The notes under the pieces are model-generated. The model saw only the letters and a program-made list of their open reading frames with translations. It ran no database searches and had not been told where the DNA came from. From positions 62,001 to 126,000 of the forward strand of contig NZ_SOGJ01000005.1 in assembly GCF_004402375.1 (NCBI RefSeq): a stretch of 64,000 nucleotides of DNA, in the 5' to 3' direction. Source of the DNA: Cryobacterium breve. GTDB lineage: Bacteria; Actinomycetota; Actinomycetes; Actinomycetales; Microbacteriaceae. The translations under genes and the position numbers were made by a program. This document shows positions 34,615 to 43,404 of the stretch, one piece after another; within the stretch, counting starts at the first letter, position 1, and each line of letters starts with the position of its first letter.

Positions 34615-36150
34615 CTACTTGCCTCGCGCGGAATTCTCCTCGGCGATGATCTCCTCGCGGAGCGTTTCGTCGAAGACTCGCTTGGCCTCGATGCCGACCA
34701 CCGAATGGCGACGTCCGTAGAGGAAGTACACCGCGATCCCGATCGCGAGCCACACCGCGAAGCGCACCCAGGTGAGCGTCGTGAGGTTGAGCATCAGCCA
34801 GAAGCACAGCACCGCCGAGAGGATCGGCAGGTACGGCGAGAACGGCACCTTGAACGCCCGGGGCAGGTCGGGCCGCTTCTTGCGCAACACGACCACGGCG
34901 ATGCTGACCAGCACGAACGCCGACAGCGTGCCGATGTTGATCATTTCCTCGAGCACGCCCACGTCGGTGAACCCGGCGATCAGGGCCACGGCGGCGCCGG
35001 AGATGATCTGCACCCGGGCGGGGGTGCCGCGCTTGGACGACGTGACGCTCAGTCCGCGGGGCAGCAGGCCGTCACGGCTCATGGCGAAGAGCACGCGGGA
35101 CAGGCCGAGCAGCAACACCATGATCACGGTGGTCAGCCCCACCAGGATGCCGACCGAGATCACCTGGGCGGCCCAGCCGGCGCCGACCGAGATGAACGCC
35201 GTCGCGAGCGAGGCGTTGGGATCGTCGGCGAGAACCGTGTACGGCACCATTCCCGTGAGCACAAGACTGACACCGAGGTAGAGGACCGTGACGATGGCCA
35301 AGCCGGCGAAGATGCCGCGCGGCAGGGTCTTCTGCGGGTTCTTGACCTCTTCGGCGCTGGTCGCGACCACGTCGAAGCCGATGAACGCGAAGAAGACCAG
35401 TGATGCGCCGGCGAGTAGTCCGAACAGGCCGTACTGGGCCGGCTGGGCTCCGGTCATGAACGAGAAGAGCGACTGCATCCAGACGTCGCCGTCGCCACCC
35501 GTGGAGGGCACGGCCTCCGGGATGAACGGCGTGTAGTTCTTGGGGTTGATGAAGAAGGCACCGACGACGATCACGAACAGCACGATCGCGACCTTGAGGA
35601 TGGTGAAGATGCTGGCGACGCGCGCGGAGAGCTTGGTGCCGAGCACCAGCAGGGTGGTGAAGATGGCGACGATGACAAACGCACCCCAGCTGACCTGCAG
35701 ACCGAACACGGAGATCGTGGCCGGGACATCCCAGTTCCAGAGTTCGAAGACCTCGCTGAGGTAGATGCCCCAGTACTTGGCGATCACGGCCGCGGCGGTC
35801 AGCATCTCGAGGATGAGGTCCCAGCCGATGATCCAGGCGAGCAGCTCACCGAGGGTCGCGTAGGTGAAGGTGTACGCGGACCCGGCCACGGGAACCGCAG
35901 AGGCGAACTCCGCGTAACACATGATGGCGAGCGCGCAGGTGATCGCGGCGAGCAGGAAGGCCAGGGTGACGGATGGCCCGGCATAGCTTCCGGCCGCCTT
36001 TGCACCGACCGAGAAGATGCCGGCACCCACGGCGACCGCCACCCCCATGATCATGAGGTCCCAGGTGCCCAGCGTGCGCTTGAGACTGTGGCCCTTCTCA
36101 AGGGAGTCGGCCATGGAGGCTTCGATGCTTTTGGTGCGCCAGACGCTCAT
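34615..36150 (-). CDS. APC-family amino acid permease (cationic amino acid transporter-like)
   Basis: A 511-residue transporter with 12 or more hydrophobic segments. The first half has the APC signature GVAVAVGAGIFSVGAKAAGSYAGP and the CAT-type helix YAEFASAVPVAGSAYTFTYATLGE; IGFDVVATSAEEVKNPQ and GLSRVLFAMSRDGLLP follow. Similar to YfnA/CAT-type importers, so arginine, lysine or other amino acids are possible substrates. ATG 36150 starts the typical N-terminus; the frame further upstream is not family-like. The AzlC gene is divergent. Confidence 0.9.
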   Translation of the reverse strand: MSVWRTKSIEASMADSLEKGHSLKRTLGTWDLMIMGVAVAVGAGIFSVGAKAAGSYAGPSVTLAFLLAAITCALAIMCYAEFASAVPVAGSAYTFTYATLGELLAWIIGWDLILEMLTAAAVIAKYWGIYLSEVFELWNWDVPATISVFGLQVSWGAFVIVAIFTTLLVLGTKLSARVASIFTILKVAIVLFVIVVGAFFINPKNYTPFIPEAVPSTGGDGDVWMQSLFSFMTGAQPAQYGLFGLLAGASLVFFAFIGFDVVATSAEEVKNPQKTLPRGIFAGLAIVTVLYLGVSLVLTGMVPYTVLADDPNASLATAFISVGAGWAAQVISVGILVGLTTVIMVLLLGLSRVLFAMSRDGLLPRGLSVTSSKRGTPARVQIISGAAVALIAGFTDVGVLEEMINIGTLSAFVLVSIAVVVLRKKRPDLPRAFKVPFSPYLPILSAVLCFWLMLNLTTLTWVRFAVWLAIGIAVYFLYGRRHSVVGIEAKRVFDETLREEIIAEENSARGK

Positions 36151-36280
36151 AACTGGGTGCTTCCGTTCAGTTGGGTACCGGTCAATATTAGGCCCACCCC
36201 GGGTATCCCCGCCCGGCCAGACGATTCGCACCGGCTGCCCACTGGCCCGCAACCGGCGCCCGCCCCCCTAGCATTGACCG

Positions 36281-37042
36281 GTGCCCACCGATCTCCGCCA
36301 CTCCCCCGGGGCCCGGGTCGGCCTGTCGATCGCGGTGGCCACGGGGCTCTACGGCATCTCGTTCGGCGCCCTGTCGGTTGCCTCCGGCCTCGACGTCTGG
36401 CAGACCTCAGTACTGAGCCTGCTCCTGTTCTCCGGGGGCTCCCAGTTCGCGTTCATCGGGGTGATCGCCGGCGGTGGCAGCGGACCCGCGGCAGCGGGCG
36501 CGGCGGCACTGCTCGGCATCCGTAACGCCGTGTACGGCATGCAGCTGAACGCGCTCCTGCACCCGCGGGGCTGGCGCCGGGTCGCCGCAGCCCAGGTCAC
36601 CATCGACGAGTCGCTGGCCACCAGCACCGGGCAAACCGACCCGGTCGAGCAGAGGAGGGGTTTCTGGGTGGCCGGCGTGGGCATCTTCGTGCTCTGGAAT
36701 GCATTCACCCTGGTCGGCGCGTTCGCAGGCGACGCCCTCGGTGACCCGAAACGGTGGGGACTCGACGGGGCTGCGGTCGCGGCGTTCCTCGGCCTGCTCT
36801 GGCCTCGACTGCGGTCCAGGGAGGCCGGGACGATCGCCGTGGTGTGCGCCTTGGCGACCGTGCTGGCCGTGCCGTTCGTTCCGCCGGGTGTGCCCATCCT
36901 GGTGGCGGCCGTCGTCGCGGGCGGCATCGGCTGGTTCGGCTTTCGGCACGGACCGGACGGAAAGGGTCTTGAGCCCGACGTCGACCCCTACCCCGATCTC
37001 GGCGACCGGTCCGGCGCGACGAACGCCGGGACTCTCCGATGA
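36281..37042 (+). CDS. azlC: AzlC family branched-chain amino acid exporter, large subunit
   Basis: A 253-residue membrane protein with the AzlC signature (SIAVATGLYGISFGALSVASG, SLLLFSGGSQFAFIGVI, RNAVYGMQLN, TIDESLA). With AzlD it exports branched-chain amino acids such as valine (BrnFE type). GTG 36281 is the only start in the right place. A hydrophilic tail after about residue 225 is longer than usual. Its stop overlaps azlD by 4 bases. Confidence 0.9.
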   Translation: MPTDLRHSPGARVGLSIAVATGLYGISFGALSVASGLDVWQTSVLSLLLFSGGSQFAFIGVIAGGGSGPAAAGAAALLGIRNAVYGMQLNALLHPRGWRRVAAAQVTIDESLATSTGQTDPVEQRRGFWVAGVGIFVLWNAFTLVGAFAGDALGDPKRWGLDGAAVAAFLGLLWPRLRSREAGTIAVVCALATVLAVPFVPPGVPILVAAVVAGGIGWFGFRHGPDGKGLEPDVDPYPDLGDRSGATNAGTLR

Positions 37043-37350
37043 GCGTGTGGTTCTGGATCGTAGTGGCCTGTGCGGCGGGGTTCCTCACGAAGCTGCTCGG
37101 ATACCTTGTGCCGCGCAAGTTGCTCACCAATGCGCGGATCGCCCGTGTGGCCGGCACGCTCACGATCGGATTGCTCGCCTCCCTGACCGCCGCGAACGCC
37201 CTCGCCACCGGCCAGGCGCTGACCGTCGACGCCCGGCTCGGTGCACTCGTGGCCGCGGCGACCGCACTCTGGCTGAAGGCGCCGTTCCTGGTCGTGGTCA
37301 TTGCGGGCGCAGCCGCGGCGGCCGGGCTGCGCCTGCTCGGCGCCGCATAG
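37039..37350 (+). CDS. azlD: AzlD family branched-chain amino acid exporter, small subunit
   Basis: A 103-residue protein with four hydrophobic segments and the AzlD pattern CAAGFLTKLLGYLVPRKLL, VAGTLTIGLLASLTAANAL and DARLGALVAAATALWLKAPFLVVV. It is the obligate partner of AzlC and is translationally coupled to it (ATGA). Confidence 0.9.
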   Translation: MSVWFWIVVACAAGFLTKLLGYLVPRKLLTNARIARVAGTLTIGLLASLTAANALATGQALTVDARLGALVAAATALWLKAPFLVVVIAGAAAAAGLRLLGAA

Positions 37351-37487
37351 CGCCACTCTCGAGCCCCAGGTGCCCGTCAGCTGTCCGCGCGGGCGACGGT
37401 CACCGGGCGCGCCACCGGGAGCGGTAGTGTTTTTGCAACGGCCGTGTTGCCGACCACGTTTTTCAATGTTGAGGAAATGAGTGTGTG

Positions 37488-37676
37488 ATGAGCGGAAAAT
37501 ACGAGCTCTACGCAGAACGATCCGGCGGATTCCAGTTTCGGCTGAAGGCCAACAACGGCGAAGTGATCGCGACCTCCGAGAGCTATCGCTCCAAGGCGGA
37601 GGCCCTCAAAGGCATCGAGGCGCTGAAGACCCACGTCAAGTCACATGTGGTCGATATGACGGAACCGGACGCCTGA
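37488..37676 (+). CDS. DUF1508/YegP-like small protein
   Basis: A 62-residue single-unit YegP (DUF1508) protein: KYELYAERSGGFQFRLKANNGEVIATSESYRSKA, with GIEALKTH at the end. E. coli YegP has two such units. The function is unknown; the fold is a small alpha-beta unit. A GTG precedes the ATG directly, and a three-codon frame ATG-AGT-GTG-TGA (37478-37489) ends overlapping the ATG; GAGG at 37471-37474 could serve either. It is a single gene, convergent with the next one. Confidence 0.85.
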   Translation: MSGKYELYAERSGGFQFRLKANNGEVIATSESYRSKAEALKGIEALKTHVKSHVVDMTEPDA

Positions 37677-37702
37677 GCCAACAAAGTCCCGCGGACGGCG
37701 TC

Positions 37703-37789
37703 GAACCAATTCGACGGAGATTCTATCCAAAAAGAAGCGTTCTCGAGGTTTTGCGGCCGTCTAGGGCAAGGTCTCCGTCGAATTCGTTC
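37703..37789. repeat. Interrupted palindrome, 87 bp family, copy 3
   Basis: The left arm begins GAACCAATTCGACGGAGATT (37703-37722) and the right arm ends CTCCGTCGAATTCGTTC (to 37789). Total length equals that of copy 2, and the core is again unrelated. As with copy 1, it lies between two convergent gene ends (the DUF1508 protein and a flavoenzyme). Confidence 0.85.
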
Positions 37790-37825
37790 AGGACGAAGTC
37801 ACCACAACGCGTGCCGGCGACCGAC

Positions 37826-38914
37826 CTAGCCCGCCGTGGCCAGTTCGTCGGCCGGTACCTTGCCGCCCAGCAGCGCCGCGGCGAGCAGTTCGAGCGTGTG
37901 CTCGCGGGCCGGTGAGGCCAACGGGTCCGCGTCCGCGTACGCGGAGGCGATCGGCTGCAGCATGACCTCGTCGACCCCGAACTGCGTCGCGAGGGCACGG
38001 ATGCGCGCGGCCGCGGCGACGGGCTCGTCGATGATCCAGGTGGCGGCCATCCTGTCGATCATGCCGAGCAGCGCCGGCGTCATGGGCGCTGCCGCGGCCT
38101 CTTCCACAGTGGCGAGCGGACCGAGTGGAAGGCCCGAGCGCAAACGCGCCATCTGCTGCATCTGCGGCAGCGCGAGGGCGAGTGCCTCAGCCTTCGTGTC
38201 GGCGACCGCCACATTCAGGGTGAGGATCGTGCGAGGTGCGCCGAGGGTCTCACTGGGCATGAACCCGCGGCGGTAGAGCTCGAGGGCCTGGGTGGTGCCG
38301 TCCCCGGCAAAGTGGTTGGCGAAGACGTAGGGCATGCCCTGCCGGGCGGCGAGCCGAGCCGAATACTCGCTGGAGCCGAGCAGCCAGATTTCGGGCATGC
38401 CGGTGGCTGCGGGCGTCGCGTGCAGTGCGTACTCTTGGCCGGAGGTCAGGCTGAGCGAGGCCCCGTCGGGGTGAAGCAGCGCCGCGATGTCGGCGATGTT
38501 GCGCGGGAACGCGTCGACCTCGCTCACGGCTCCGCTCGCGCGCAGCAGCGCGGTGATCATCGGGTCACTGCCGGGTGCCCGGCCCAGCCCCAGATCTATG
38601 CGACCGGGGAATGCCGCTTCGAGGATGCCGAACTGCTCGGCGATCACGAGCGGCGAGTGGTTGGGCAGCATGACTCCCCCGGAGCCGACTCGGATGCGTT
38701 CGGTCCGGGCCGCGAGGATGCCGATCAGCACGGGCGGGTTCGTCGACGCCACCGCCTGCATATTGTGGTGCTCCGCGACCCAATACCGGGTGTAACCGAG
38801 GCGGTCAGCACTCTGGGCTAGACGCACGGCCGCCGCGATCGCCTGAGCGGAGCTCTGGGGTGTGCGGACGGGGATCAGATCGAGCACGGACAGGCTCAGC
38901 GCAGAAGTAGACAT
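37826..38914 (-). CDS. LLM-class flavin-dependent oxidoreductase (MsnO8 group)
   Basis: A 362-residue luciferase-like protein: LSVLDLIPVRTPQSSAQAI, YWVAEHHNMQAVASTNPPVLIG, GGVMLPNHSPLVIAEQFG, FPGRIDLGLGRAPGSDP. This N-terminus (SVLDLIPV) is diagnostic of the MsnO8/YhbW-like group, named after a mupirocin biosynthesis gene but common as housekeeping oxidoreductases. The substrate is unknown. ATG 38914 starts the core. It is transcribed alone, downstream of the rpsO terminator. Confidence 0.88.
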   Translation of the reverse strand: MSTSALSLSVLDLIPVRTPQSSAQAIAAAVRLAQSADRLGYTRYWVAEHHNMQAVASTNPPVLIGILAARTERIRVGSGGVMLPNHSPLVIAEQFGILEAAFPGRIDLGLGRAPGSDPMITALLRASGAVSEVDAFPRNIADIAALLHPDGASLSLTSGQEYALHATPAATGMPEIWLLGSSEYSARLAARQGMPYVFANHFAGDGTTQALELYRRGFMPSETLGAPRTILTLNVAVADTKAEALALALPQMQQMARLRSGLPLGPLATVEEAAAAPMTPALLGMIDRMAATWIIDEPVAAAARIRALATQFGVDEVMLQPIASAYADADPLASPAREHTLELLAAALLGGKVPADELATAG

Positions 38915-38970
38915 CGTTCGGGGAAACCGGGGCAGGCCCGGGGATATTCCCGCGCCTGCCCCGAACACAC

Positions 38971-39006
38971 AAAACGGGCCGCCACCTGAAAGGTGACGAC
39001 CCGTTT
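38971..39006 (-). terminator. Terminator downstream of rpsO
   Basis: Read leftward, AAACGGG...CACCT-TTC-AGGTG...CCCGTTTT forms a long stem 34 bases after the rpsO stop and ends in a short T-run. It separates rpsO from the flavoenzyme gene. Confidence 0.85.
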
Positions 39007-39039
39007 CGCAAGAAGATCGCGGTGTCTTCGAAAAGTGCC

Positions 39040-39309
39040 CTAGCGGCGCAGTCCGAGGCTGCTGATCAGCGTGCGGTACCGGTTGATGTCGACATCCGAC
39101 AGGTAACCGAGCAGACGACGGCGCTGACCGACCATGAGCAGCAGGCCACGACGCGAGTGGTGGTCGTGCTTGTGCTCTTTCAGGTGCTCCGTGAGGTCCA
39201 GGATGCGCTGCGTGAGCATCGCGATCTGAACTTCGGGGGACCCGGTGTCGCCTGGGTGGGTAGCGTACTTTTCGATGATCGCCTTCTTTGCATTAGCTTC
39301 GAGTGCCAT
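39040..39309 (-). CDS. rpsO: 30S ribosomal protein S15
   Basis: An 89-residue S15 of normal length: [62 protein letters not shown]. It binds 16S rRNA in the platform of the small subunit. ATG 39309 has AAAGGGGA 8-9 bases upstream. A TAAACT hexamer on the minus strand at 39404-39399 may be its -10, leaving a leader of about 80 bases in which S15 autoregulation could act. pnp, its usual neighbour, is 10 kb away. Confidence 0.96.
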   Translation of the reverse strand: MALEANAKKAIIEKYATHPGDTGSPEVQIAMLTQRILDLTEHLKEHKHDHHSRRGLLLMVGQRRRLLGYLSDVDINRYRTLISSLGLRR

Positions 39310-39384
39310 AGATGGGATCCCCTTTCTCTCACTGCGCGGTGCCCGGGGCCGAATGCCTGGGCTCTCTTGATCCGCGGCCGTCAA

Positions 39385-39640
39385 ACGGCAACCGTCCGAG
39401 TTTAGCAGGTCGGAGCGGTCTGAAGCTGCGTGCGGCGAACTCGGCCGGGGCGGCGAGCAACTGGTCGATCTCGTGGTCGATAAGCAGCAGGGTGAGAGTG
39501 GCCCCGCCAGGTCCGGCGAGGTGCTGCACCCACCGTCCTACCTGCAGCCCACCGCCAGGCCCGCTCCACGAGCTGCTCGTGCGCCCGCCCACCCTCCTCC
39601 AGCTCGGGTCCGGCGTCGCCGGTCGTTGGGGACAGTGTCG
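39385..39640 (-). pseudogene. Possible remnant of a small gene with a frameshift
   Basis: The gap between nasB and rpsO shows coding-like third-position GC in two different frames joined end to end: first a stretch reading ELEEGGRAHEQLVERAWRWAAG, then, one frame away, [20 protein letters not shown] and [17 protein letters not shown]. Joined, these read like one small helical protein, but no ATG or GTG with a ribosome site starts it. I do not recognise the family. It may be a decayed gene, or a sequencing error may split it. Confidence 0.3.
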
Positions 39641-39645
39641 CTCGG

Positions 39646-41286
39646 CTAGGGGGCGAACCGCTCCAGCACCTCTGCGATCCGTCCCGTGCAACCGCCGCAG
39701 CCGGTGCCGGCCCTGGTTGCCGTGCCGATGCACGCGACGGTGGTCTGGCCGCCCCCGATCGACTCGGTGATGGTGCCGACGGTGACGCCGTTGCACCAGC
39801 ACACCGTCGCATCCGAGGCGAACGCGTTGGCGCCCGCGGATGGCTCGAAGTCCGGCCCGTCGAAGCGCAACAGCAGGGAACGGTCCATGGGCAGTTCGCT
39901 GCCGCGCTGGTAGAGCAGAGTCAACTCAGCGGCCGTTCGAGGCATGCCGACACTGACGAAGCCGTTCAGGATGCCGTCACGCGTGACCATCTTCACGTAG
40001 CGGCCGTGCTCGGGGTCAGCCCATTGCGAGACGCTGACCCGACCGGACCCGCACCCGGCGGCGTGGTCGGCCTTGTCGGTGTCCCACAGGTCTGGTCGCG
40101 TGTCGCCGGCCGCGACGACGTCGACGCCCTCGGCCTTGAGCATCACCACGGAGTCCGGCTCCGGAGGCAGCGGCGGGCCGGCGGTGACGCCCGCCAGTTC
40201 GGCCCGGAACTGCGCGGCCAGCCAGTCCGCCTGCCGCCAGCCGGGCCCGATCAGCCCGGACGGGCCCCCGGCCGGCGGGGCGGCGGAGGCGCCGGGCCCG
40301 GGGCGCGGTGCGACGTGGGCACAGTCCCCGATCGCGTAGATTCCGAGGTCGGTCCAGCTCCGCAGTGACGCGTCGACCAGGACCCCGGTGGAGACGCTGA
40401 GCCCGGCGAGGGAGGCGAGCTCGGTGCGGGCGCCGACGCCGCAGGAGAGCACCAGGAGGTCGCCGTGGATCTGCTTGCCGTCGGCGCAGATCAGCGCATC
40501 GAAGCGCGGCACCCCGTCGTCGTGGAAGAGGATGCTCTCGGCGCGGGCATGCTTGACCATGCTCACCCCGGCCTGACGAATCCGGCGGGCGAGCACGGTG
40601 CCGCCCCCGCGGTCGAGGTTGCGGTTCATCGGAATCTCGCCGTGGTACACAACGCAGGTTTCGCTGCCGGCCTGCGCCGCCGCGAGCGCGAACTCCAGAC
40701 CGAGCACGCCGGCACCGAGCACGACGATTCGCGCGCCGGACCGCACGGCGGCCAGGATCGTCTGCGCGTCGTCGAGGTCGCGGAGCGCGGTGACCCCGCG
40801 GGGCAGGGGCGCGTCGGCGGAATCGAGTCCCGCGGCCTCCGCGGGAGGTGACAGCAGGTTGTGCCGCACCCGGGTGACGCCGTCGAGGGTGGGCACGTTG
40901 GCGCGGGCGCCGGTGGCGAGCACGAGCCGGTCCCAGGGCAGCGCTTCGCCCGTTCCGAGGGTGACCGTGCGGAGGCTGCGATTGATCGCCGTGACGCTGG
41001 TGCCGGTGAGGATGCGCACCCCGGCGGCGCGAGCGGCCAGCGGGTCGGTGACCTCGAGGGCGTCGCGGTCGGTGCGCCCCACGGCGTAGTCGGCGATCAG
41101 CACCCGGTTGTAGGCGTCGACCGATTCGGCGCCAACCACCGTCAGGGTGGCCAGGCCGGCGTGCACGGCGGGCAGGAGTTGGTCGGCGAACCGGGCTCCA
41201 ACCGGGCCGTAGCCCACGAGCACGAACCGTTCGGGGCCGGCTCCCCCGGGGTGGCCCGATCGGTCGGCGTCGAACTGATCAGGCAT
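39646..41286 (-). CDS. nasB: Assimilatory nitrate reductase electron-transfer subunit (FAD/NAD, BFD domain)
   Basis: A 546-residue pyridine-nucleotide-disulphide reductase. It has an N-terminal FAD fold (VLVGYGPVGARFADQL), an NAD fold (VVLGAGVLGLEFALAAAQAG), the FAD-binding end YAIGDCAHVAP, and a C-terminal BFD-like [2Fe-2S] domain with CWCNG ... CGGC. It resembles NirB without the siroheme half. Next to nasA it most likely passes electrons from NAD(P)H to nitrate reductase. A proline/glycine-rich insertion follows the FAD motif. ATG 41286 lies 8 bases inside the end of nasA. Confidence 0.85.
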   Translation of the reverse strand: MPDQFDADRSGHPGGAGPERFVLVGYGPVGARFADQLLPAVHAGLATLTVVGAESVDAYNRVLIADYAVGRTDRDALEVTDPLAARAAGVRILTGTSVTAINRSLRTVTLGTGEALPWDRLVLATGARANVPTLDGVTRVRHNLLSPPAEAAGLDSADAPLPRGVTALRDLDDAQTILAAVRSGARIVVLGAGVLGLEFALAAAQAGSETCVVYHGEIPMNRNLDRGGGTVLARRIRQAGVSMVKHARAESILFHDDGVPRFDALICADGKQIHGDLLVLSCGVGARTELASLAGLSVSTGVLVDASLRSWTDLGIYAIGDCAHVAPRPGPGASAAPPAGGPSGLIGPGWRQADWLAAQFRAELAGVTAGPPLPPEPDSVVMLKAEGVDVVAAGDTRPDLWDTDKADHAAGCGSGRVSVSQWADPEHGRYVKMVTRDGILNGFVSVGMPRTAAELTLLYQRGSELPMDRSLLLRFDGPDFEPSAGANAFASDATVCWCNGVTVGTITESIGGGQTTVACIGTATRAGTGCGGCTGRIAEVLERFAP

Positions 41287-43402
41287 ACACCCTCATTTCC
41301 TCGGGCTCGGCGTGCTCGGCGACCGCACGAACCCGCACGGTCGTGGTCTTGAATTCGGGCATGCCCGAGATCGGGTCGGTGGCGCCGCCGGTGAGCCGGT
41401 TGGCACTTTGATCGCCGGGGAAGTGAAACGGGAGGAACACCGTGTCGTGACGGATGTCCAGGGTCACCTCGGCCCGGCAGCGCACGATTCCGCGGGCACT
41501 CGTCACGTTCACCCAACCGCCGTGCACCACGCCCAGCTGTTCGGCTGTGGCGGGGTGCAGCTGCAGCCGGGCCTCCGGCTGCGCGTTCGCCAGTTCGGGC
41601 ACCCGTCGGGTCTGCGCGCCGGACTGGTAGTGCTCGAGCAGGCGGCCGGTGATCAGGGTGAGGATTCCGCCCGTGGCGGCCGGGGCATCCGTCGCCCGGT
41701 TCTGCACGGCGTGGATACGGGCGCGGCCGTCGGCGTGCGCGAACCGGTCGAGGAACAGGCGCGGTGTGCCGGTGGACCCGGCCGGATAGGGCCAATAGGT
41801 CGGTTCATCGGACTCGTCGCCGGCACCGAGCCGGTCATAGCTGAGCCCCGAATAGTCGGCGAGGCCGCCCGCGGAGGCCCGGCACAATTCGTCGAACACC
41901 TCGGCTGGGTCAGTGCTGAACGTCGACGGGGAATGCAGTCGGCGGGCGAGCTCGTGCAGGATCCAGAGTTCACTGCGCACACCGGGCGGGGCGGTGACCG
42001 CCCGGCGGCGACGGATGACTCGGCCCTCGAGCGAGGTCATCGTGCCGTCCTCCTCCGCCCACTGCGTGACCGGCAGCACCACGTCGGCGAGCGCGGCCGT
42101 CTCGGAGAAGAAGAAGTCACTGACCACGAGGAAGTCGAGCGCCTCGAGGCCGGTGCGCACCTGCTTTGCGTCGGGCGCCGACACGACCACGTTCGCGCCG
42201 TGCACGAGCAGGCAGCGGATGCCACCCGACACCCCCATTGACGCGAGCAGTTGCACGGCGGGCAGGCCCACCCCGGGCAGGGACTCCGGGGACACACCCC
42301 AGACCCCGGCAACGTGCGCGCGCGCGGCCGGGTCGGTGATCTTGCGGTAGCCGGGGAGCTGGTCGCATTTCTGGCCGTGCTCCCGCCCGCCCTGGCCGTT
42401 GCCCTGGCCGGTGAGGGTGCCGTAGCCGGAGTGCGTCGTGCCGACAAGACCCAGGATAAGACTCAGGTTGATCGCGGCGGTTGTGGTGTCGGTGCCGTCG
42501 ACGTGCTGTTCCACACCCCGCCCGGTGAGAATGTAGGTTCCGTGCCCGGCGGCGAGGCGGCGGGCCGCCTGCCGCAGCTGCCAGGCAGGAACGCCCGTGG
42601 CTGCCTGCACCCGCTCGGGGTACCAGGCGCCCACACTGCGGCGCAGCTCGTCGAAGCCCACCGTGCGATCGGCCACGTAGGCGACGTCGACGAGTTTCTC
42701 GGTGATCACGATGTGGGTCAACCCGAGCAGCAGGGCCAGGTCGCTGCCGGGGGTGGGCTGCACGTGCAGGCCGGCACCGTCATCCGTCAGCCGAGCCGTG
42801 GCCGAGCGGCGCGGGTCGACGACGATCAGGCCGCCCGCGGCGCGGGCGCCGTCGAGGTGTCCGATGAAGGGCGGCATGGTCTGGGCCACGTTGGAGCCGA
42901 GGATCAGGATGGTGCCGGCGGCGTCGAGGTCCTCAACCCGGAACGGAAGACCACGGTCGAGGCCGAACGCCCGGTTGCCGGCGGCGGCCGCGGAGGACAT
43001 GCAGAACCGTCCGTTGTAGTCGATGCGGGAGGTGCCGAGCGCGACGCGGGCAAACTTGCCCAGCTGGTACGCCTTCTCGTTGGTGAGCCCGCCGCCCCCG
43101 AATACCCCGACCGAGTCGGCGCCGTGCTCGGCCCTGCTCCCGGAGAGGCGCTCGGCGATCAGGTCGAGCGCCTCCGCCCAGGAGGCCGGCGCGAAACTGC
43201 CGTCGGGACGCCGCATCATGGGTTCGAGGATGCGGTCGGGTGAGGTCAGCAGCTCCGCGGCGGTCCAGCCCTTCTTGCACAGGCCGCCCCGGTTGGTGGG
43301 GAAGGCTCGCCCGGTGACGGTCACGCCGGCGCCATGCGCCGTCAGGGTCATCGCGCATTGCAGCGCGCAGTAGGGGCAGTGGGTGCTGGTTGCGGAATCC
43401 AT
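41279..43402 (-). CDS. nasA: Assimilatory nitrate reductase catalytic subunit (molybdopterin)
   Basis: A 707-residue bis-MGD oxidoreductase that reduces nitrate to nitrite in the cytoplasm. The [4Fe-4S] motif CPYCALQC ... GGLCKKG opens the protein. The Mo-ligand Cys is likely that in NGRFCMSSAAAAG, and GQGNGQGGREHGQKCDQLPGYR is typical of NasA. The C-terminal domain (GRLLEHYQSGAQTRRVPEL, VFLPFHF) is complete, but no C-terminal [2Fe-2S] domain is present; the nasB product carries one. No Tat signal, as expected for the assimilatory enzyme. Confidence 0.92.
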   Translation of the reverse strand: MDSATSTHCPYCALQCAMTLTAHGAGVTVTGRAFPTNRGGLCKKGWTAAELLTSPDRILEPMMRRPDGSFAPASWAEALDLIAERLSGSRAEHGADSVGVFGGGGLTNEKAYQLGKFARVALGTSRIDYNGRFCMSSAAAAGNRAFGLDRGLPFRVEDLDAAGTILILGSNVAQTMPPFIGHLDGARAAGGLIVVDPRRSATARLTDDGAGLHVQPTPGSDLALLLGLTHIVITEKLVDVAYVADRTVGFDELRRSVGAWYPERVQAATGVPAWQLRQAARRLAAGHGTYILTGRGVEQHVDGTDTTTAAINLSLILGLVGTTHSGYGTLTGQGNGQGGREHGQKCDQLPGYRKITDPAARAHVAGVWGVSPESLPGVGLPAVQLLASMGVSGGIRCLLVHGANVVVSAPDAKQVRTGLEALDFLVVSDFFFSETAALADVVLPVTQWAEEDGTMTSLEGRVIRRRRAVTAPPGVRSELWILHELARRLHSPSTFSTDPAEVFDELCRASAGGLADYSGLSYDRLGAGDESDEPTYWPYPAGSTGTPRLFLDRFAHADGRARIHAVQNRATDAPAATGGILTLITGRLLEHYQSGAQTRRVPELANAQPEARLQLHPATAEQLGVVHGGWVNVTSARGIVRCRAEVTLDIRHDTVFLPFHFPGDQSANRLTGGATDPISGMPEFKTTTVRVRAVAEHAEPEEMRVYA

Positions 43403-43404
43403 GA

